DNA of 64,000 nucleotides from Burkholderia sp. Bp9143 (GCF_003853645.1 NZ_QTPO01000002.1:62001-126000); one strand, 5' to 3'. Shown: positions 12,477 to 21,915, counted from the first letter of the stretch. Notes: generated by a model from the letters alone, not told the origin. A program made the numbers and translations.

Positions 12477-12614
12477 CTTGGATTCCTCAGTTGAGCGAAC
12501 AGCTGCGCCGGCAACTTCAACCGACGCTTGTCAAGGGCGCCATGCTACCGCAACCTTTTGTCACGCGCGGACTCCGAGGACAGGCGCGCCAGCCGGCTGC
12601 CATGTTTACGCCAT

Positions 12615-12638
12615 GTTACCGACCGGTCACCCGGTAAC
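12615..12638. promoter_or_regulatory. inverted repeat GTTACCG-N10-CGGTAAC
   Basis: A perfect 7-bp inverted repeat with a 10-bp spacer lies in the gap between the divergent cytochrome b561 and pqi operons, a good place for an operator. The regulator is unknown. Confidence 0.5.
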
Positions 12639-12644
12639 CGACCG

Positions 12645-12676
12645 TTGACACGTCGAAAAAGCCGTTTTGGTAAGAT
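12645..12676 (+). promoter_or_regulatory. candidate pqi operon promoter
   Basis: TTGACA (12645-12650) is a consensus -35. The best -10 is TAAGAT at 12671-12676, preceded by TGG as an extended -10. The 20-bp spacer is longer than ideal, so the pairing is uncertain. Confidence 0.4.
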
Positions 12677-12734
12677 TGGCGCGGGTTCCGGCCCCGCCGA
12701 CGCGTCCCTCGCCCGTCGCACAACCGCTTTTCCC

Positions 12735-13400
12735 ATGCAACGACACGACCTGATTGCCTGCCACGAATGCGACGCACTGTTGCATAAACCGCACCTCGCG
12801 CACCGCGAAATCGCGCGCTGCCCGCGGTGCGACGCGCTGCTCTATCGCGACAGCACCACGCAGATCGAGCGAATCACCGCGCTTGCGGTCGCGGCGCTGG
12901 TCACGTTCGTCATCGCGCAGACGTTCCCGATTCTCGAAATGGACCTGAACGGCACCCGCGTGCAGACGACGCTGATCGGCGCGATCGACGCGCTGTGGCA
13001 TCAGGACATGGAGATCGTCGGCGTGATCGTGTTCTGTTCGACCGTGCTCTTCCCGCTCGTCGAGATGGCCGCGCTGCTGTACGTGCTGCTGCCGATACGG
13101 CGTGGCGTCGTGCCGCCGGGCCTCAACTTCGTGCTGCGCACGATCCAGCTCGTGCGACCGTGGGGCATGATCGAGGTGTTCATGCTTGGCATCCTTGTAA
13201 CGATCGTGAAGATGGTGAGTCTCGCAAAAGTCGTTCCCGACGCGGCGTTGTTCGCGTTCGGCGCACTCACGCTGATGACCGCCGTCGTGCTGATGTTCGA
13301 TCCGCGCACGCTGTGGGACATGGCCGACGACCTGCGCGCCGGGCGCCCGCCCGCGCGGCCCGACAACACCGTGCCGCTGCCGGAAGCCCCCCGCCGATGA
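12735..13400 (+). CDS. pqiA: PqiA family membrane protein, first half
   Basis: A 221-residue PqiA-domain protein. It starts with a zinc-ribbon pair CHECD...CPRCD (residues about 10-36) followed by about four hydrophobic helices. PqiA is the inner-membrane part of the PqiABC system, which moves lipids between inner and outer membranes. E. coli PqiA carries two such domains in one ~417-residue chain; here each half is a separate gene, and this is the first. Its stop overlaps the next start (ATGA). Confidence 0.92.
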   Translation: MQRHDLIACHECDALLHKPHLAHREIARCPRCDALLYRDSTTQIERITALAVAALVTFVIAQTFPILEMDLNGTRVQTTLIGAIDALWHQDMEIVGVIVFCSTVLFPLVEMAALLYVLLPIRRGVVPPGLNFVLRTIQLVRPWGMIEVFMLGILVTIVKMVSLAKVVPDAALFAFGALTLMTAVVLMFDPRTLWDMADDLRAGRPPARPDNTVPLPEAPRR

Positions 13401-14026
13401 CGATGCCGACCGCCGCCCGCGAGGGCTACGCCAGCTGTCACGCATGCGGGCTCGTGCAGACGATCGACCATCCGCACGCGCATTGCGCGCGCTGCGGCAG
13501 CACGCTTCACTTCCGCAAACCGAACAGCATCATGCGGACGTGGGCGCTGCTGATCGCGGCCGCGATCCTCTATATTCCCGCGAACCTGCTGCCGATCTTG
13601 CACACGTCGTCGATCGTCGGCTCGCAGGAAGACACGATCATGAGCGGCGTCATCTATTTCTGGACATCCGGCGACTGGCCGCTCGCGGTCGTCGTGTTCG
13701 TCGCCAGCATCCTCGTGCCGATGCTCAAGCTCGGCGTGCTGACGATCCTCGTCACCAGCGCGCAGCGGCGCGCCGCGTGGCGGCCGCTGCAGCGCACGCG
13801 CCTGTTCCGGATCGTCGAGCGGATCGGCCGCTGGTCGATGCTCGACATCTTCGTCGTGACGCTCACCGTCGCGCTCGTCCATTTCCGTTCGCTCGCCGTC
13901 ATCACGGCCGGCCCCGGCGCGCTCGCGTTCGGCTCGGTCGTGATCCTGACGATGCTCGCGTCGATGCAGTTCGATCCCCGCCTGATCTGGGATCCAGTCG
14001 AAACCTCAGGGAAACACCATGAATAG
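13397..14026 (+). CDS. pqiA: PqiA family membrane protein, second half
   Basis: A 209-residue PqiA-domain protein beginning with its own zinc ribbon (CHACG...CARCG, about residues 14-37) and then four hydrophobic helices, including TWALLIAAAILYIPANLLPI. It starts inside the stop of the preceding half-size PqiA (ATGA) and overlaps pqiB by 8 bp, so all are translated from one message. The two halves presumably pair to form what is one chain in E. coli. Confidence 0.92.
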   Translation: MTMPTAAREGYASCHACGLVQTIDHPHAHCARCGSTLHFRKPNSIMRTWALLIAAAILYIPANLLPILHTSSIVGSQEDTIMSGVIYFWTSGDWPLAVVVFVASILVPMLKLGVLTILVTSAQRRAAWRPLQRTRLFRIVERIGRWSMLDIFVVTLTVALVHFRSLAVITAGPGALAFGSVVILTMLASMQFDPRLIWDPVETSGKHHE

Positions 14027-15638
14027 TCCGCAAGGCCCGCAGCACGACGCGTCCCGGCCGCCCGAGCCGGCGATCTCGACGAAAAGCGGCTGGCTGCCGT
14101 CGCTCGTCTGGCTCGTGCCGCTGATCGCCGCGCTGATCGGCATCGGCCTCGTGATCAAGTCCGTGCGCGAGCGCGGCCCGGAAATCTCGATCAGCTTCCA
14201 CAGCGCGGAAGGCCTCGAGCCGGGCAAGACGCAGGTCAAGTACAAGGACGTCGAGATCGGCATGGTCAAGACGATCAAGCTGTCGAAGGACCTGTCGCGC
14301 GTGCTCGTCCAGGTGCAACTGAAGAAGGAAGCCGAGGACTTCGCGGTCAAGGGCTCGCGCTTCTGGATCGTGCGTCCGCGCGTCGGCACGACCGGCGTGT
14401 CGGGGCTCAGCACGCTGCTGTCGGGCGCGTACATCGGCGTCGACGCCGGCCACGGGCAGGACTCGCAGAGCGACTTCACGGGCCTCGAAACCCCGCCGGC
14501 GGTGACCGGCGACCAGAAGGGCACGCAGTACGTGCTGCGCGGCGATTCGCTCGGCTCGGTCGACATCGGCTCGCCAATCTACTACCGCCGCGTGCAGGTC
14601 GGCCAGGTGGTCGGCTTCTCGCTCGACAAGGATGGCACGGGCGTCACGTTCAACGTGTTCGTCAATGCGCCGTACGACCAGTACGTCGGCGTGAACTCGC
14701 GCTGGTGGCAGGCAAGCGGCGTCGACCTGCGGCTCGATTCGAGCGGCCTGAAGCTGAACACGCAGTCGCTCGCGACGGTGATCCTCGGCGGCATTGCATT
14801 CCAGACGCCGCCGAACCAGAACAGCGGCGCGACGGCACCGAACAACACGACCTTCCGCCTCGGCTCCGACGAGGCCGACGCGATGCGCGATCCGGACGGC
14901 CAGCCGCTGCAGGTCGTGATGAACTTCAACCAGTCGCTGCGCGGGCTCGCGGTGGGCGCGCCGGTCGACTTCCGCGGCATCGTGCTCGGCGAAGTGACGA
15001 ACATCGGCATCGACTTCGATCCGAAGACCAAGAACTTCCTGATGCCGGTGACGATGAACGTGTATCCGGAGCGGCTCGGCCCGCGCTTCCGCGAAACGAT
15101 CGAGAGCAAGGGCGAACCGGCCCGCCGCGAGATCGTCGAGCGCCTCGTCAGGCACGGGCTGCGCGGCCAGCTGCGCACCGGCAACCTGCTGACGAGCCAG
15201 CTGTACGTCGCGCTCGACTTCTTCCCGAAGGCGCCGGCCGTGACGATCGACGCGGCACGCCAGCCGCTCGAGCTGCCGACCGTGCCGAACACGCTCGACG
15301 AGCTGCAGCTGCAGGTCGCCGACATCGCGAAGAAGCTCGACAAGGTGCCGTTCGACCAGATCGGCGCGAACCTGAACAGCGCGCTGTCGAACGCCGACAA
15401 GCTGTTCAAGCAGCTCGACACGCAGGTCGCGCCGGAAGCGCGCGACACGCTGTCGGCCGCGAAGCAGACCTTCTCGACCGCCGAGGCGACGCTGCAGCAG
15501 GATTCGCCGCTGCAGTCCGACGTGCGCGGCGCGCTGAAGGAGCTCACGCGCACGCTGCAATCGCTGAACGCGCTCGCCGACTATCTGGAGCGCCACCCCG
15601 AATCGCTGCTCAAGGGCAAGCCAGGAGACAAACAATGA
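14019..15638 (+). CDS. pqiB: PqiB, MCE-domain lipid transport protein
   Basis: A 539-residue intermembrane transport protein. One N-terminal membrane helix (LPSLVWLVPLIAALIGIGLV, about residues 27-46) anchors it in the inner membrane. Three MCE-type repeats follow in the periplasm (ISISFHSAEGLEPGKTQVKY, then QYVLRGDSLGSVDIGSPIYY, then VVMNFNQSLRGLAVGAPVDF), with a long C-terminal helical region. In E. coli PqiB hexamers form a tunnel that reaches toward the outer membrane. Its position between pqiA and pqiC confirms the assignment. Confidence 0.95.
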   Translation: MNSPQGPQHDASRPPEPAISTKSGWLPSLVWLVPLIAALIGIGLVIKSVRERGPEISISFHSAEGLEPGKTQVKYKDVEIGMVKTIKLSKDLSRVLVQVQLKKEAEDFAVKGSRFWIVRPRVGTTGVSGLSTLLSGAYIGVDAGHGQDSQSDFTGLETPPAVTGDQKGTQYVLRGDSLGSVDIGSPIYYRRVQVGQVVGFSLDKDGTGVTFNVFVNAPYDQYVGVNSRWWQASGVDLRLDSSGLKLNTQSLATVILGGIAFQTPPNQNSGATAPNNTTFRLGSDEADAMRDPDGQPLQVVMNFNQSLRGLAVGAPVDFRGIVLGEVTNIGIDFDPKTKNFLMPVTMNVYPERLGPRFRETIESKGEPARREIVERLVRHGLRGQLRTGNLLTSQLYVALDFFPKAPAVTIDAARQPLELPTVPNTLDELQLQVADIAKKLDKVPFDQIGANLNSALSNADKLFKQLDTQVAPEARDTLSAAKQTFSTAEATLQQDSPLQSDVRGALKELTRTLQSLNALADYLERHPESLLKGKPGDKQ

Positions 15639-16357
15639 CGACACGCGTGAACGGTTTCGCGAGCGGCGCGGCGGCGGCCTTCGCCGCACTCGCGCTCGCC
15701 GCGTGCAGCTCGCCGCCCGCGCGGTTCTATACGCTGAGCCCGGCCGACGCCGCGGCACCCGTGCGCACCGCGCCCGCCAACCCGGCGTTCCTGATCGAGG
15801 TGCCGTCGGTCGGCGTGCCCGAACAGGTCGCGAAGAACCAGCTCGTCGTGCAGAAGAACGCCGCGCAGGTCGACGTGCTCGAGCAGGAACGCTGGGCCGC
15901 GCCGCCCGCCGACGAGATTCGCCGCGCGCTGTCCGACGATCTCGCCGCGCAGCTCGGCACGATCGACGTCGCGAATTCCGCGTACCCGGCCGGCGTGCCC
16001 GTCTATCGGATCAGCGTGAACGTGCAGCGCTTCGAGTCGTGGCCCGGCAAGCGTGCGGCGATCGATGCGGTGTGGAGCGTGCGCGTGCTCGGCACGCAGG
16101 CGGTGATGACGTGCCGCACGAGCGTCGCCGAACCGGTCGCCGACGGCTATGACGCACTCGTCGCCGGGCATCGGCGCGCGCTCGACGTGATCGCATCGCA
16201 GGCTGCGTCCGGCGTGCGCGCGATGGCCGCGCGGCGCGGTGCGACGGCGGCCTCGAGCGCGTCCGGCAAGGCAACGGCCGCCGCGCCCGTCGTGCCCTGC
16301 CCGGCCGATCCGACGCCAGGCGGCGACGCCGGCGCGACCGGCAAGTCCGGCGCATAA
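15635..16357 (+). CDS. pqiC: PqiC, ABC-type transport auxiliary lipoprotein
   Basis: A 240-residue lipoprotein with a signal peptide ending in LALAACSS, a lipobox whose Cys would be acylated. The following RFYTLSPADAAA is typical of the PqiC/ABC-transport auxiliary family. PqiC is the outer-membrane partner of PqiB. The start overlaps the pqiB stop (ATGA) and AGGAGA stands upstream. The last 60 residues are low-complexity Ala/Gly/Pro. It ends the operon; no clear terminator follows. Confidence 0.92.
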   Translation: MTTRVNGFASGAAAAFAALALAACSSPPARFYTLSPADAAAPVRTAPANPAFLIEVPSVGVPEQVAKNQLVVQKNAAQVDVLEQERWAAPPADEIRRALSDDLAAQLGTIDVANSAYPAGVPVYRISVNVQRFESWPGKRAAIDAVWSVRVLGTQAVMTCRTSVAEPVADGYDALVAGHRRALDVIASQAASGVRAMAARRGATAASSASGKATAAAPVVPCPADPTPGGDAGATGKSGA

Positions 16358-16864
16358 GCATGCGGCGCGCGGGCCGGCGTCCGGTGCATTCGCGCATGCG
16401 ACCGCATTCGGCACGCGCCGCCCGGTAGCGATCATCGGCAGCGATCCGCGTGCGCGCGCCGACGCGTCCGCAAATCCGCCGCCCTCGCCGCTACGGCCGA
16501 TGCTGCACGTCATTCATCGGCCGAACGGCGGCTTTGCACTGTTTGTCAAAATCCGCCGGAACCGGCACCACGCAACGCGGTCCGCTTGCGTTTTCGCGCC
16601 CGATTGACGATCCTACGCACTTTCCGGCTTGCGCCGCCTGTCGTGCGCGCCAGCCGGCGGCGATCCGCCCGTTGTGTCCGGTCCGATCGCCGCGTCTCCC
16701 GGGGCTCGCACGCGTGTCCGCGTGCACCGCATCGGGACAGCCGCATCGCGGGTCGCCGCGCATCGTCCGGCCACCCGACCAGCCTCACCGTTCTCCCCGG
16801 CGCCGCGCCGTGTTCCCGGCCGGCATCCCGAACCCGCCCGTCCAGGGCTTTCGCTATTCCGTTT
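16358..16864. other. 507-bp gap without a recognisable gene
   Basis: The sequence is GC-rich like the coding regions but holds no supportable gene. I see no terminator after pqiC and no clear promoter for the downstream membrane protein. Confidence 0.5.
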
Positions 16865-18988
16865 ATGTTTCGTTCCCTGACGACCCTGATCAAGAAGTGG
16901 CGCGCGTCGCGCAATGCGGGCCACCAGCTCGATGCGCTGCTCGCGCATGCCGACGCGGACGCGCCGTACGCCGAGCGCAGCGAATGGTTGATCGAGCTCG
17001 CGCACTGGCTGCGCCGCAGCGGCGCGATGCAGGCCGCGCACGACACGCCGGCCGAACGTGACGCCGACGCGCGCGCGTATCCGGCGCACGCGCGGTTGCG
17101 CTACCTGTTCCACGTGCTCGACCGCAATCCCGCGTGGAAATCGCACGCGGCGCGCATCCTGCGCGGGATCCTGCGCGAATGCGACGGCATCTCGCTGCTG
17201 TGCGACGCGGGGATGCCCGTGCATTCCGGTTTCTTCGGCGCGCTGTTCGAGCGCATCGACTCGTCGCTGATCCCGCCCGCGCCGAATCGCCGCGAGCTGA
17301 CGGCGCTGTTCACGCTGATGTTCCCGACGCCGGAAGACGCGCAATGGATCGATGCGCTGCCCGACGACCTGCTCGCCCGCCTCGCCGACCTGATCTCGTT
17401 CGACGTCACCGACGAAGAACGCCACGAGCCCGGCTCGTTCTCGCGCGACCTGCTGGCCGCGCTGCACAACCTGACCTGCCAGATCAGCTCGACCGGCCTG
17501 TCGCAGACGGTGCGCAGCCGCCTGTCCGACGACGACGCGCGCAGGCCGCTCGAAACCCAGCCGTTCTACCGTCTCACGCGCGCGATGCTCGCGGTCGAGA
17601 CCGCGCACGCGGCCGTCGAGGACGGCGGCGACCCCAGCAAGCTGCTGCACGAGGTGAACTATCTGCGCGTGCTGCTCGACGAATGCCGGATCGCGGTCGA
17701 CGACGTGTTCGCGCACCTGTACCGCAACGGCGTGTCGGTCGACATCGTGTTCCAGGTCGAACGGATGCGCATGCGCATCCTGCGCGCGGAAATGCTGCTC
17801 AACGCGTGGATGGCACGCGACGACCTGCGCGGGATGGCGCGCCTCACGGCCGAGCTCGTCGACGCGAACCAGAACAGCCAGAGCGTGTCGCACCTCGTGC
17901 GCAGCAACTTCTCGCTGTTCGCGCGCAAGCTCGTCGAGACTAACGCGGACACGGGCGAGCACTACATCTCGCGCGGCCGTGCCGAGTACCTGAAGATGCT
18001 GCGGATGGCCGCGGGCGGCGGCCTCGTCACCGTCGCGACCGTGTGCGTGAAGTTCGCGATCACGGGCGCGCACCTGCAGTCGATGCTCGAAGGGCTGCTC
18101 GCGGGCGTGAACTACGCGGCGAGCTTCATGCTGATGCACTTCCTGCACTTCACGCTCGCGACCAAGCAGCCCGCGATGACCGCGCCGACGCTCGCGCGCG
18201 AACTCGACGAAACCGGTCACGAGGAAGGCGTGAAGACGTTCGTCGCGTCGGTGATCGCGCTGATCCGCACGCAGGCCGCGGCGATCTCCGGCAACGTGCT
18301 CGTCGTGCTGCCCGTGTGCCTGCTCGTGCAGCTGTTCGCGGGCAACCTGATGCACGCGAACCTGATCTCGCCGGAAAAGGCGCACGCGACCCTGCATTCG
18401 TTCTCGCTGCTGGGTCCCACGCCGTTCTATGCGGCGCTCACGGGCGTATTGCTGTGGGCGTCGAGCCTGCTCGCGGGCTGGGCCGACAACTGGTTCGTGC
18501 TGCACCGGGTCGGCGACGCGCTCACGTACAACCGCCGGCTGCGGCTCACGCTCGGCGCGTCGGGCGCCGCGAAACTCGCGCACTTCTGCCGCTCGAACGT
18601 CGCGGGCGTGGTCGCCAACGTCGGTCTCGGCCTGATGCTCGGCCTGATCCCGGCGATCGTCACCGTGTTCCTGTTCCCGTTCGAGGTGCGGCACGTGACA
18701 TTGTCGGCCGGCTCGATCGGGATCGCGCTCGGCGTGCTCGGCAAGAACGCACTGGGCACGCCCGAGCTGTGGTGGGCCTGCGCCGGCGTGCTGAGCATGG
18801 CAATCCTCAACGTGCTCGTGAGCTTCGCGCTCGCGTTCACGATGGCCGTGCGCTCGCGCAGCCTGCGCCGCACCAAGGTGCGCGCGCTGGTCGGCGCGAT
18901 CGTCCGCACGGTGCTGTCGAAGCCGTCCGCGCTGTTCTGGCCAGCCGGCACCCCGGCCGCGCGCGCCGGCCAGCCGGGCTCGCACTGA
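16865..18988 (+). CDS. large membrane protein of the SpecificRecomb (Gcr) family
   Basis: A 707-residue protein of the family named site-specific recombinase after gonococcal Gcr (Pfam SpecificRecomb). Residues 1 to about 370 are soluble and helix-rich. The C-terminal half has several hydrophobic spans, including AGGGLVTVATVCVKFAITGA, NVLVVLPVCLLVQLFAGNLM, and VVANVGLGLMLGLIPAIVTV. I see no catalytic Ser or Tyr recombinase motif, so the recombinase name is probably wrong and the real role is unknown. The ATG reads MFRSLTTLIKKWRASRN. It stands alone between pqiC and a methyltransferase gene. Confidence 0.85.
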   Translation: MFRSLTTLIKKWRASRNAGHQLDALLAHADADAPYAERSEWLIELAHWLRRSGAMQAAHDTPAERDADARAYPAHARLRYLFHVLDRNPAWKSHAARILRGILRECDGISLLCDAGMPVHSGFFGALFERIDSSLIPPAPNRRELTALFTLMFPTPEDAQWIDALPDDLLARLADLISFDVTDEERHEPGSFSRDLLAALHNLTCQISSTGLSQTVRSRLSDDDARRPLETQPFYRLTRAMLAVETAHAAVEDGGDPSKLLHEVNYLRVLLDECRIAVDDVFAHLYRNGVSVDIVFQVERMRMRILRAEMLLNAWMARDDLRGMARLTAELVDANQNSQSVSHLVRSNFSLFARKLVETNADTGEHYISRGRAEYLKMLRMAAGGGLVTVATVCVKFAITGAHLQSMLEGLLAGVNYAASFMLMHFLHFTLATKQPAMTAPTLARELDETGHEEGVKTFVASVIALIRTQAAAISGNVLVVLPVCLLVQLFAGNLMHANLISPEKAHATLHSFSLLGPTPFYAALTGVLLWASSLLAGWADNWFVLHRVGDALTYNRRLRLTLGASGAAKLAHFCRSNVAGVVANVGLGLMLGLIPAIVTVFLFPFEVRHVTLSAGSIGIALGVLGKNALGTPELWWACAGVLSMAILNVLVSFALAFTMAVRSRSLRRTKVRALVGAIVRTVLSKPSALFWPAGTPAARAGQPGSH

Positions 18989-19117
18989 CCGTTCGACGGC
19001 GGCGCGCCGCCCGGGCAGGCGCCGCCGCGTGGCCCGACGGGCCGGCCGTCACGACCGGTCCACCCGCGCCGGCGTCCCGAATCGGACGCAACGCCGGCCC
19101 CGGGCGCCGGCGCCGCG

Positions 19118-19123
19118 TACAAT
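19118..19123 (+). promoter_or_regulatory. possible -10 box upstream of the methyltransferase gene
   Basis: TACAAT lies 30 bp before the start codon at 19154. A strong -35 is not obvious. Confidence 0.35.
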
Positions 19124-19153
19124 AGTGCACTTTTGCACGTCCTCACCCGCCTT

Positions 19154-20452
19154 ATGTCCTCGCCCACCCTGTACGAATTCTTCGCTCCCTGCCCGCGCGG
19201 CCTCGAAGCGGCGCTTGCCGCCGAGCTGGCCGAAATCGCCGGCCGCCATCTGGACGGCGCGCCGTTCACCGCGGGCGCGCAGGTGCCGGGCGGTGTCCAT
19301 TTCCGCGGCGGCTGGGCCGCCGGCATGGCCGCGAACCTCCATTCGCGGATCGCGAGCCGGATCCTGCTGAAGATCGCGCACCGCCCGTACCGCAACGAAC
19401 AGGACGTCTACGCGCTCGCGCTCGAGCAGCCGTGGGAACGCTGGTTCGCGTCGACGCAGACGCTGCGCGTCGACATCACCGCGATCAAGTCGCCGCTGAA
19501 GAGCCTCGAGTTCGCGACGCTGCGCGTGAAGGACGCGATCTGCGACCGGATGCGCGACAAGACCGGCTCGCGGCCGAGCATCGACACCGGCGCGCCGGAC
19601 GTGCGCGTGTTCGCGTTCCTGACGGCCACCGAGTGCACGCTGTACCTCGATACGTCGGGTGAGCCGCTGTTCAAGCGCGGCTGGCGCCTCGACAAGGGCG
19701 CGGCGCCGCTGCGCGAGAACCTCGCGGCCGGCATCCTGCGCCTGACGGGCTGGACGCCCGGCACGCCGCTGTACGACCCGATGTGCGGCAGCGGCACGTT
19801 CCTCGCGGAAGCCGCGCAGATCGCGCTCGGCGTCGCACCGGGCGTCGAGCGACGCTTCGGCTTCGAAAAGCTCAAGCAGTACGACATCACCGCATGGCAG
19901 GGCCTGAAGGTCCCGGCGCTCGACGCGAAGCGCGCGGCGCGCGGCAAGCGCGATTCGCTCGGCGTATACGGCAGCGACATCTCGGGCGACATGCTCGAGA
20001 AGGCGCGCGCGAACCTCGAGCGCGCGGGCGTGCCGTCGGTGTGGCTCAAGCAGGTCGACGCACGCGGAATGACGCCGCCGTGCGACGGCCCGGGCATCAT
20101 CCTCGCGAACCCGCCGTACGGCGAGCGGATCGAGGTGCGCGGCCGCAGCGCGCGCGGCGAGGTGCGCGAGACGGGCCGCAACCGCGGCAACGACGACGCA
20201 TTCCGTCGCACGCACACCGACGCGCCGGACAGCGAGTTCTTCAACGCGCTCGGCGACGCGCTCAAGCAGCGCTTCACGGGCTGGCAGGCGTTCCTGCTGA
20301 CGTCGGACCGGTCGCTGCCGGGCCAGCTGCGGCTGCGCGAATCGGCGAAGACGCCGCTGTTCAACGGTGCGCTCGAATGCCGGCTGTTCCGCTTCGACCT
20401 GATCGCCGGCAGCGTGAAGGCACGCCCGGCCGCGCCGGAAGGCGACGCCTGA
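19154..20452 (+). CDS. THUMP-domain class I RNA methyltransferase (RlmL N-half type)
   Basis: A 432-residue SAM-dependent methyltransferase. An N-terminal ferredoxin-like/THUMP RNA-binding part (about residues 1-160) precedes a Rossmann domain with the SAM loop YDPMCGSGTFLAEAA and catalytic motif NPPYGER, the signature of N2-guanine methyltransferases. The closest characterised activity is 23S rRNA G2445 methylation by RlmL. E. coli RlmL is a fusion with RlmK; this protein lacks the second half. The substrate is inferred, not shown. A terminator follows 40 bp after the stop. Confidence 0.88.
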   Translation: MSSPTLYEFFAPCPRGLEAALAAELAEIAGRHLDGAPFTAGAQVPGGVHFRGGWAAGMAANLHSRIASRILLKIAHRPYRNEQDVYALALEQPWERWFASTQTLRVDITAIKSPLKSLEFATLRVKDAICDRMRDKTGSRPSIDTGAPDVRVFAFLTATECTLYLDTSGEPLFKRGWRLDKGAAPLRENLAAGILRLTGWTPGTPLYDPMCGSGTFLAEAAQIALGVAPGVERRFGFEKLKQYDITAWQGLKVPALDAKRAARGKRDSLGVYGSDISGDMLEKARANLERAGVPSVWLKQVDARGMTPPCDGPGIILANPPYGERIEVRGRSARGEVRETGRNRGNDDAFRRTHTDAPDSEFFNALGDALKQRFTGWQAFLLTSDRSLPGQLRLRESAKTPLFNGALECRLFRFDLIAGSVKARPAAPEGDA

Positions 20453-20494
20453 CGCGCGAGACGGCCGCTGCGGCGGCCTGCTGACACCCAGACG

Positions 20495-20519
20495 ACGCCC
20501 GGCCCGAGCCGGGCGTTTT
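20495..20519 (+). terminator. intrinsic terminator after the methyltransferase gene
   Basis: ACGCCCGGC and GCCGGGCGT form a 9-bp stem with a 4-nt loop followed by a short T-run. Confidence 0.8.
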
Positions 20520-20738
20520 GCTTTCCACCGCACCCGTGCGGGCGGCGCCCCGCGTGCCGCCCCGCCAACCGCGCACCGATGCGGCTCCGCACGGCCGTTG
20601 CGCCGCCACCGCCCCCTTTTGTCAGCACCGCCACGACTACTGACAGCACGCTGTCAGCAGCCCCCGATCACACTGCAATCCCGGCGCAATGCAAGGCTGG
20701 TTTCCCTCAAGAAGAACCCGAACAACAAGGAGCTCGTC

Positions 20739-21155
20739 ATGACGTCCGCAACTGCAACTGCAACTGAAACCGCAATCCTGGAACGCGCGATCGCGTGGTT
20801 CGACATCCCGTCCCTCGACTTCGACCGGGCGATCCGTTTCTACGAAACCGTGCTGCAAACGACGCTGCAGCGCGAAGTCATCGGCGGCGTGCCGATGGCC
20901 GTGTTCGATCACGAAGCGTCGAGCACGGGCGGCAGCATCGTGTTCGATCCGCAGCAGATGAAGCCGAGCGCGAACGGCGTGCTCGTGTACCTGAACGCCG
21001 GCGAGTCGGTCGTGGCGGCGCTCGAACGCGCGAAGCGCGCGGGCGGCATCGTGCAGGGCTCGGTGGTCGAGCTGCCGAACAACTACGGCTATATCGGCTA
21101 CCTGATCGATACCGAAGGCAACCGCGTCGGCCTGCACGCACCGAAATGCCACTGA
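20739..21155 (+). CDS. VOC family (glyoxalase-like) protein
   Basis: A 138-residue vicinal-oxygen-chelate fold protein. The two half-repeats are visible: AIAWFDIPSLDFDRAIRFYE near residue 17, and GYIGYLIDTEGNRVGLHAPK at the end. VOC proteins include glyoxalases, dioxygenases and antibiotic-binding proteins; the function here is not predictable. AACAAGGAG stands about 6 nt before the ATG. The N-terminus contains three copies of GCAACT (20748-20765), giving a short ATATAT-like peptide. The WYL regulator downstream on the same strand is often paired with VOC genes. Confidence 0.87.
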   Translation: MTSATATATETAILERAIAWFDIPSLDFDRAIRFYETVLQTTLQREVIGGVPMAVFDHEASSTGGSIVFDPQQMKPSANGVLVYLNAGESVVAALERAKRAGGIVQGSVVELPNNYGYIGYLIDTEGNRVGLHAPKCH

Positions 21156-21228
21156 GCGCGTCCACGCTCCGACAGGCGCGGCGCTATCATCGCGAAGTCC
21201 CCGTAGCCGTTGGAGTCGAGGTGCAGCC

Positions 21229-21915
21229 ATGACGCGCCGTGCCGACCGCCTGTTCCAGATCGCCGAGCTGTTGCGCGGGCGGCGCCTCACGACCGCGCAG
21301 CAGCTCGCCGACTGGTTGTCGGTGTCGCCGCGCACGGTTTATCGCGACGTGCGCGACCTGCAACTGTCAGGGGTGCCGATCGAAGGCGAAGCCGGCATCG
21401 GCTACCGGCTGAACCGCAACGCCAGCCTGCCGCCGCTCACGTTCACGGCCGAGGAGCTCGCGGCGCTCGCGGCCGGCGCGCGGATGCTCGAGACCTGGGG
21501 CGGCGCGCGCTTCGCGGGCGGCGCGCGTTCGGCGCTCGCGAAGATCGCGTCGGCGATGCCCGCCGACAAGCGCACCGCGCTCGATCGCCTGCCGGTGTTC
21601 GCGCCGTCGTTCCACATCGACGAGACGTTCTGCGCGAAGGTCGACGCGATCCACCAGGCGGTCGACACGCGTCACATCGTCAGCTTCGACTACCGCGACC
21701 GGCTCGGCGCGCACACGAAGCGCCGCGTGTGGCCGCTCGGGCTCGTCTACTGGGGCGGACGCTGGACGATCGGCGCGTGGTGCGAGCTGCGCGACGACTT
21801 CCGCACCTTCGACATCGCGCGAATGGGCGACATCACCGTGCACGAGCAGTTTCCGGACATGGAAGGCCGGCGGATCGCCGACTACATGCGGATCGCGGAA
21901 GCGCCGATGCGCTGA
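21229..21915 (+). CDS. YafY-family transcriptional regulator (HTH + WYL domain)
   Basis: A 228-residue regulator. An N-terminal DeoR-type helix-turn-helix (RLFQIAELLRGRRLTTAQQL to SPRTVYRDVRDL, about residues 7-45) precedes a WYL sensor domain (about residues 130-210) with VSFDYRDRLG, RRVWPLGLVYWGGRWTIGAW and the RTFDIARM end. WYL domains bind small molecules or nucleic acids. It follows the VOC gene by 73 bp and may control it. It is convergent with the nitrilase gene. Confidence 0.9.
   Translation: MTRRADRLFQIAELLRGRRLTTAQQLADWLSVSPRTVYRDVRDLQLSGVPIEGEAGIGYRLNRNASLPPLTFTAEELAALAAGARMLETWGGARFAGGARSALAKIASAMPADKRTALDRLPVFAPSFHIDETFCAKVDAIHQAVDTRHIVSFDYRDRLGAHTKRRVWPLGLVYWGGRWTIGAWCELRDDFRTFDIARMGDITVHEQFPDMEGRRIADYMRIAEAPMR

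Noticed and set aside
16865..18988. True tyrosine or serine recombinase
   Set aside because: No catalytic motif is visible and the C-terminal half is membrane-spanning.
20748..20765. GCAACT triple repeat as a regulatory element
   Set aside because: It lies within the coding start of the VOC gene and is short and in frame, so it is simply a low-complexity N-terminus.
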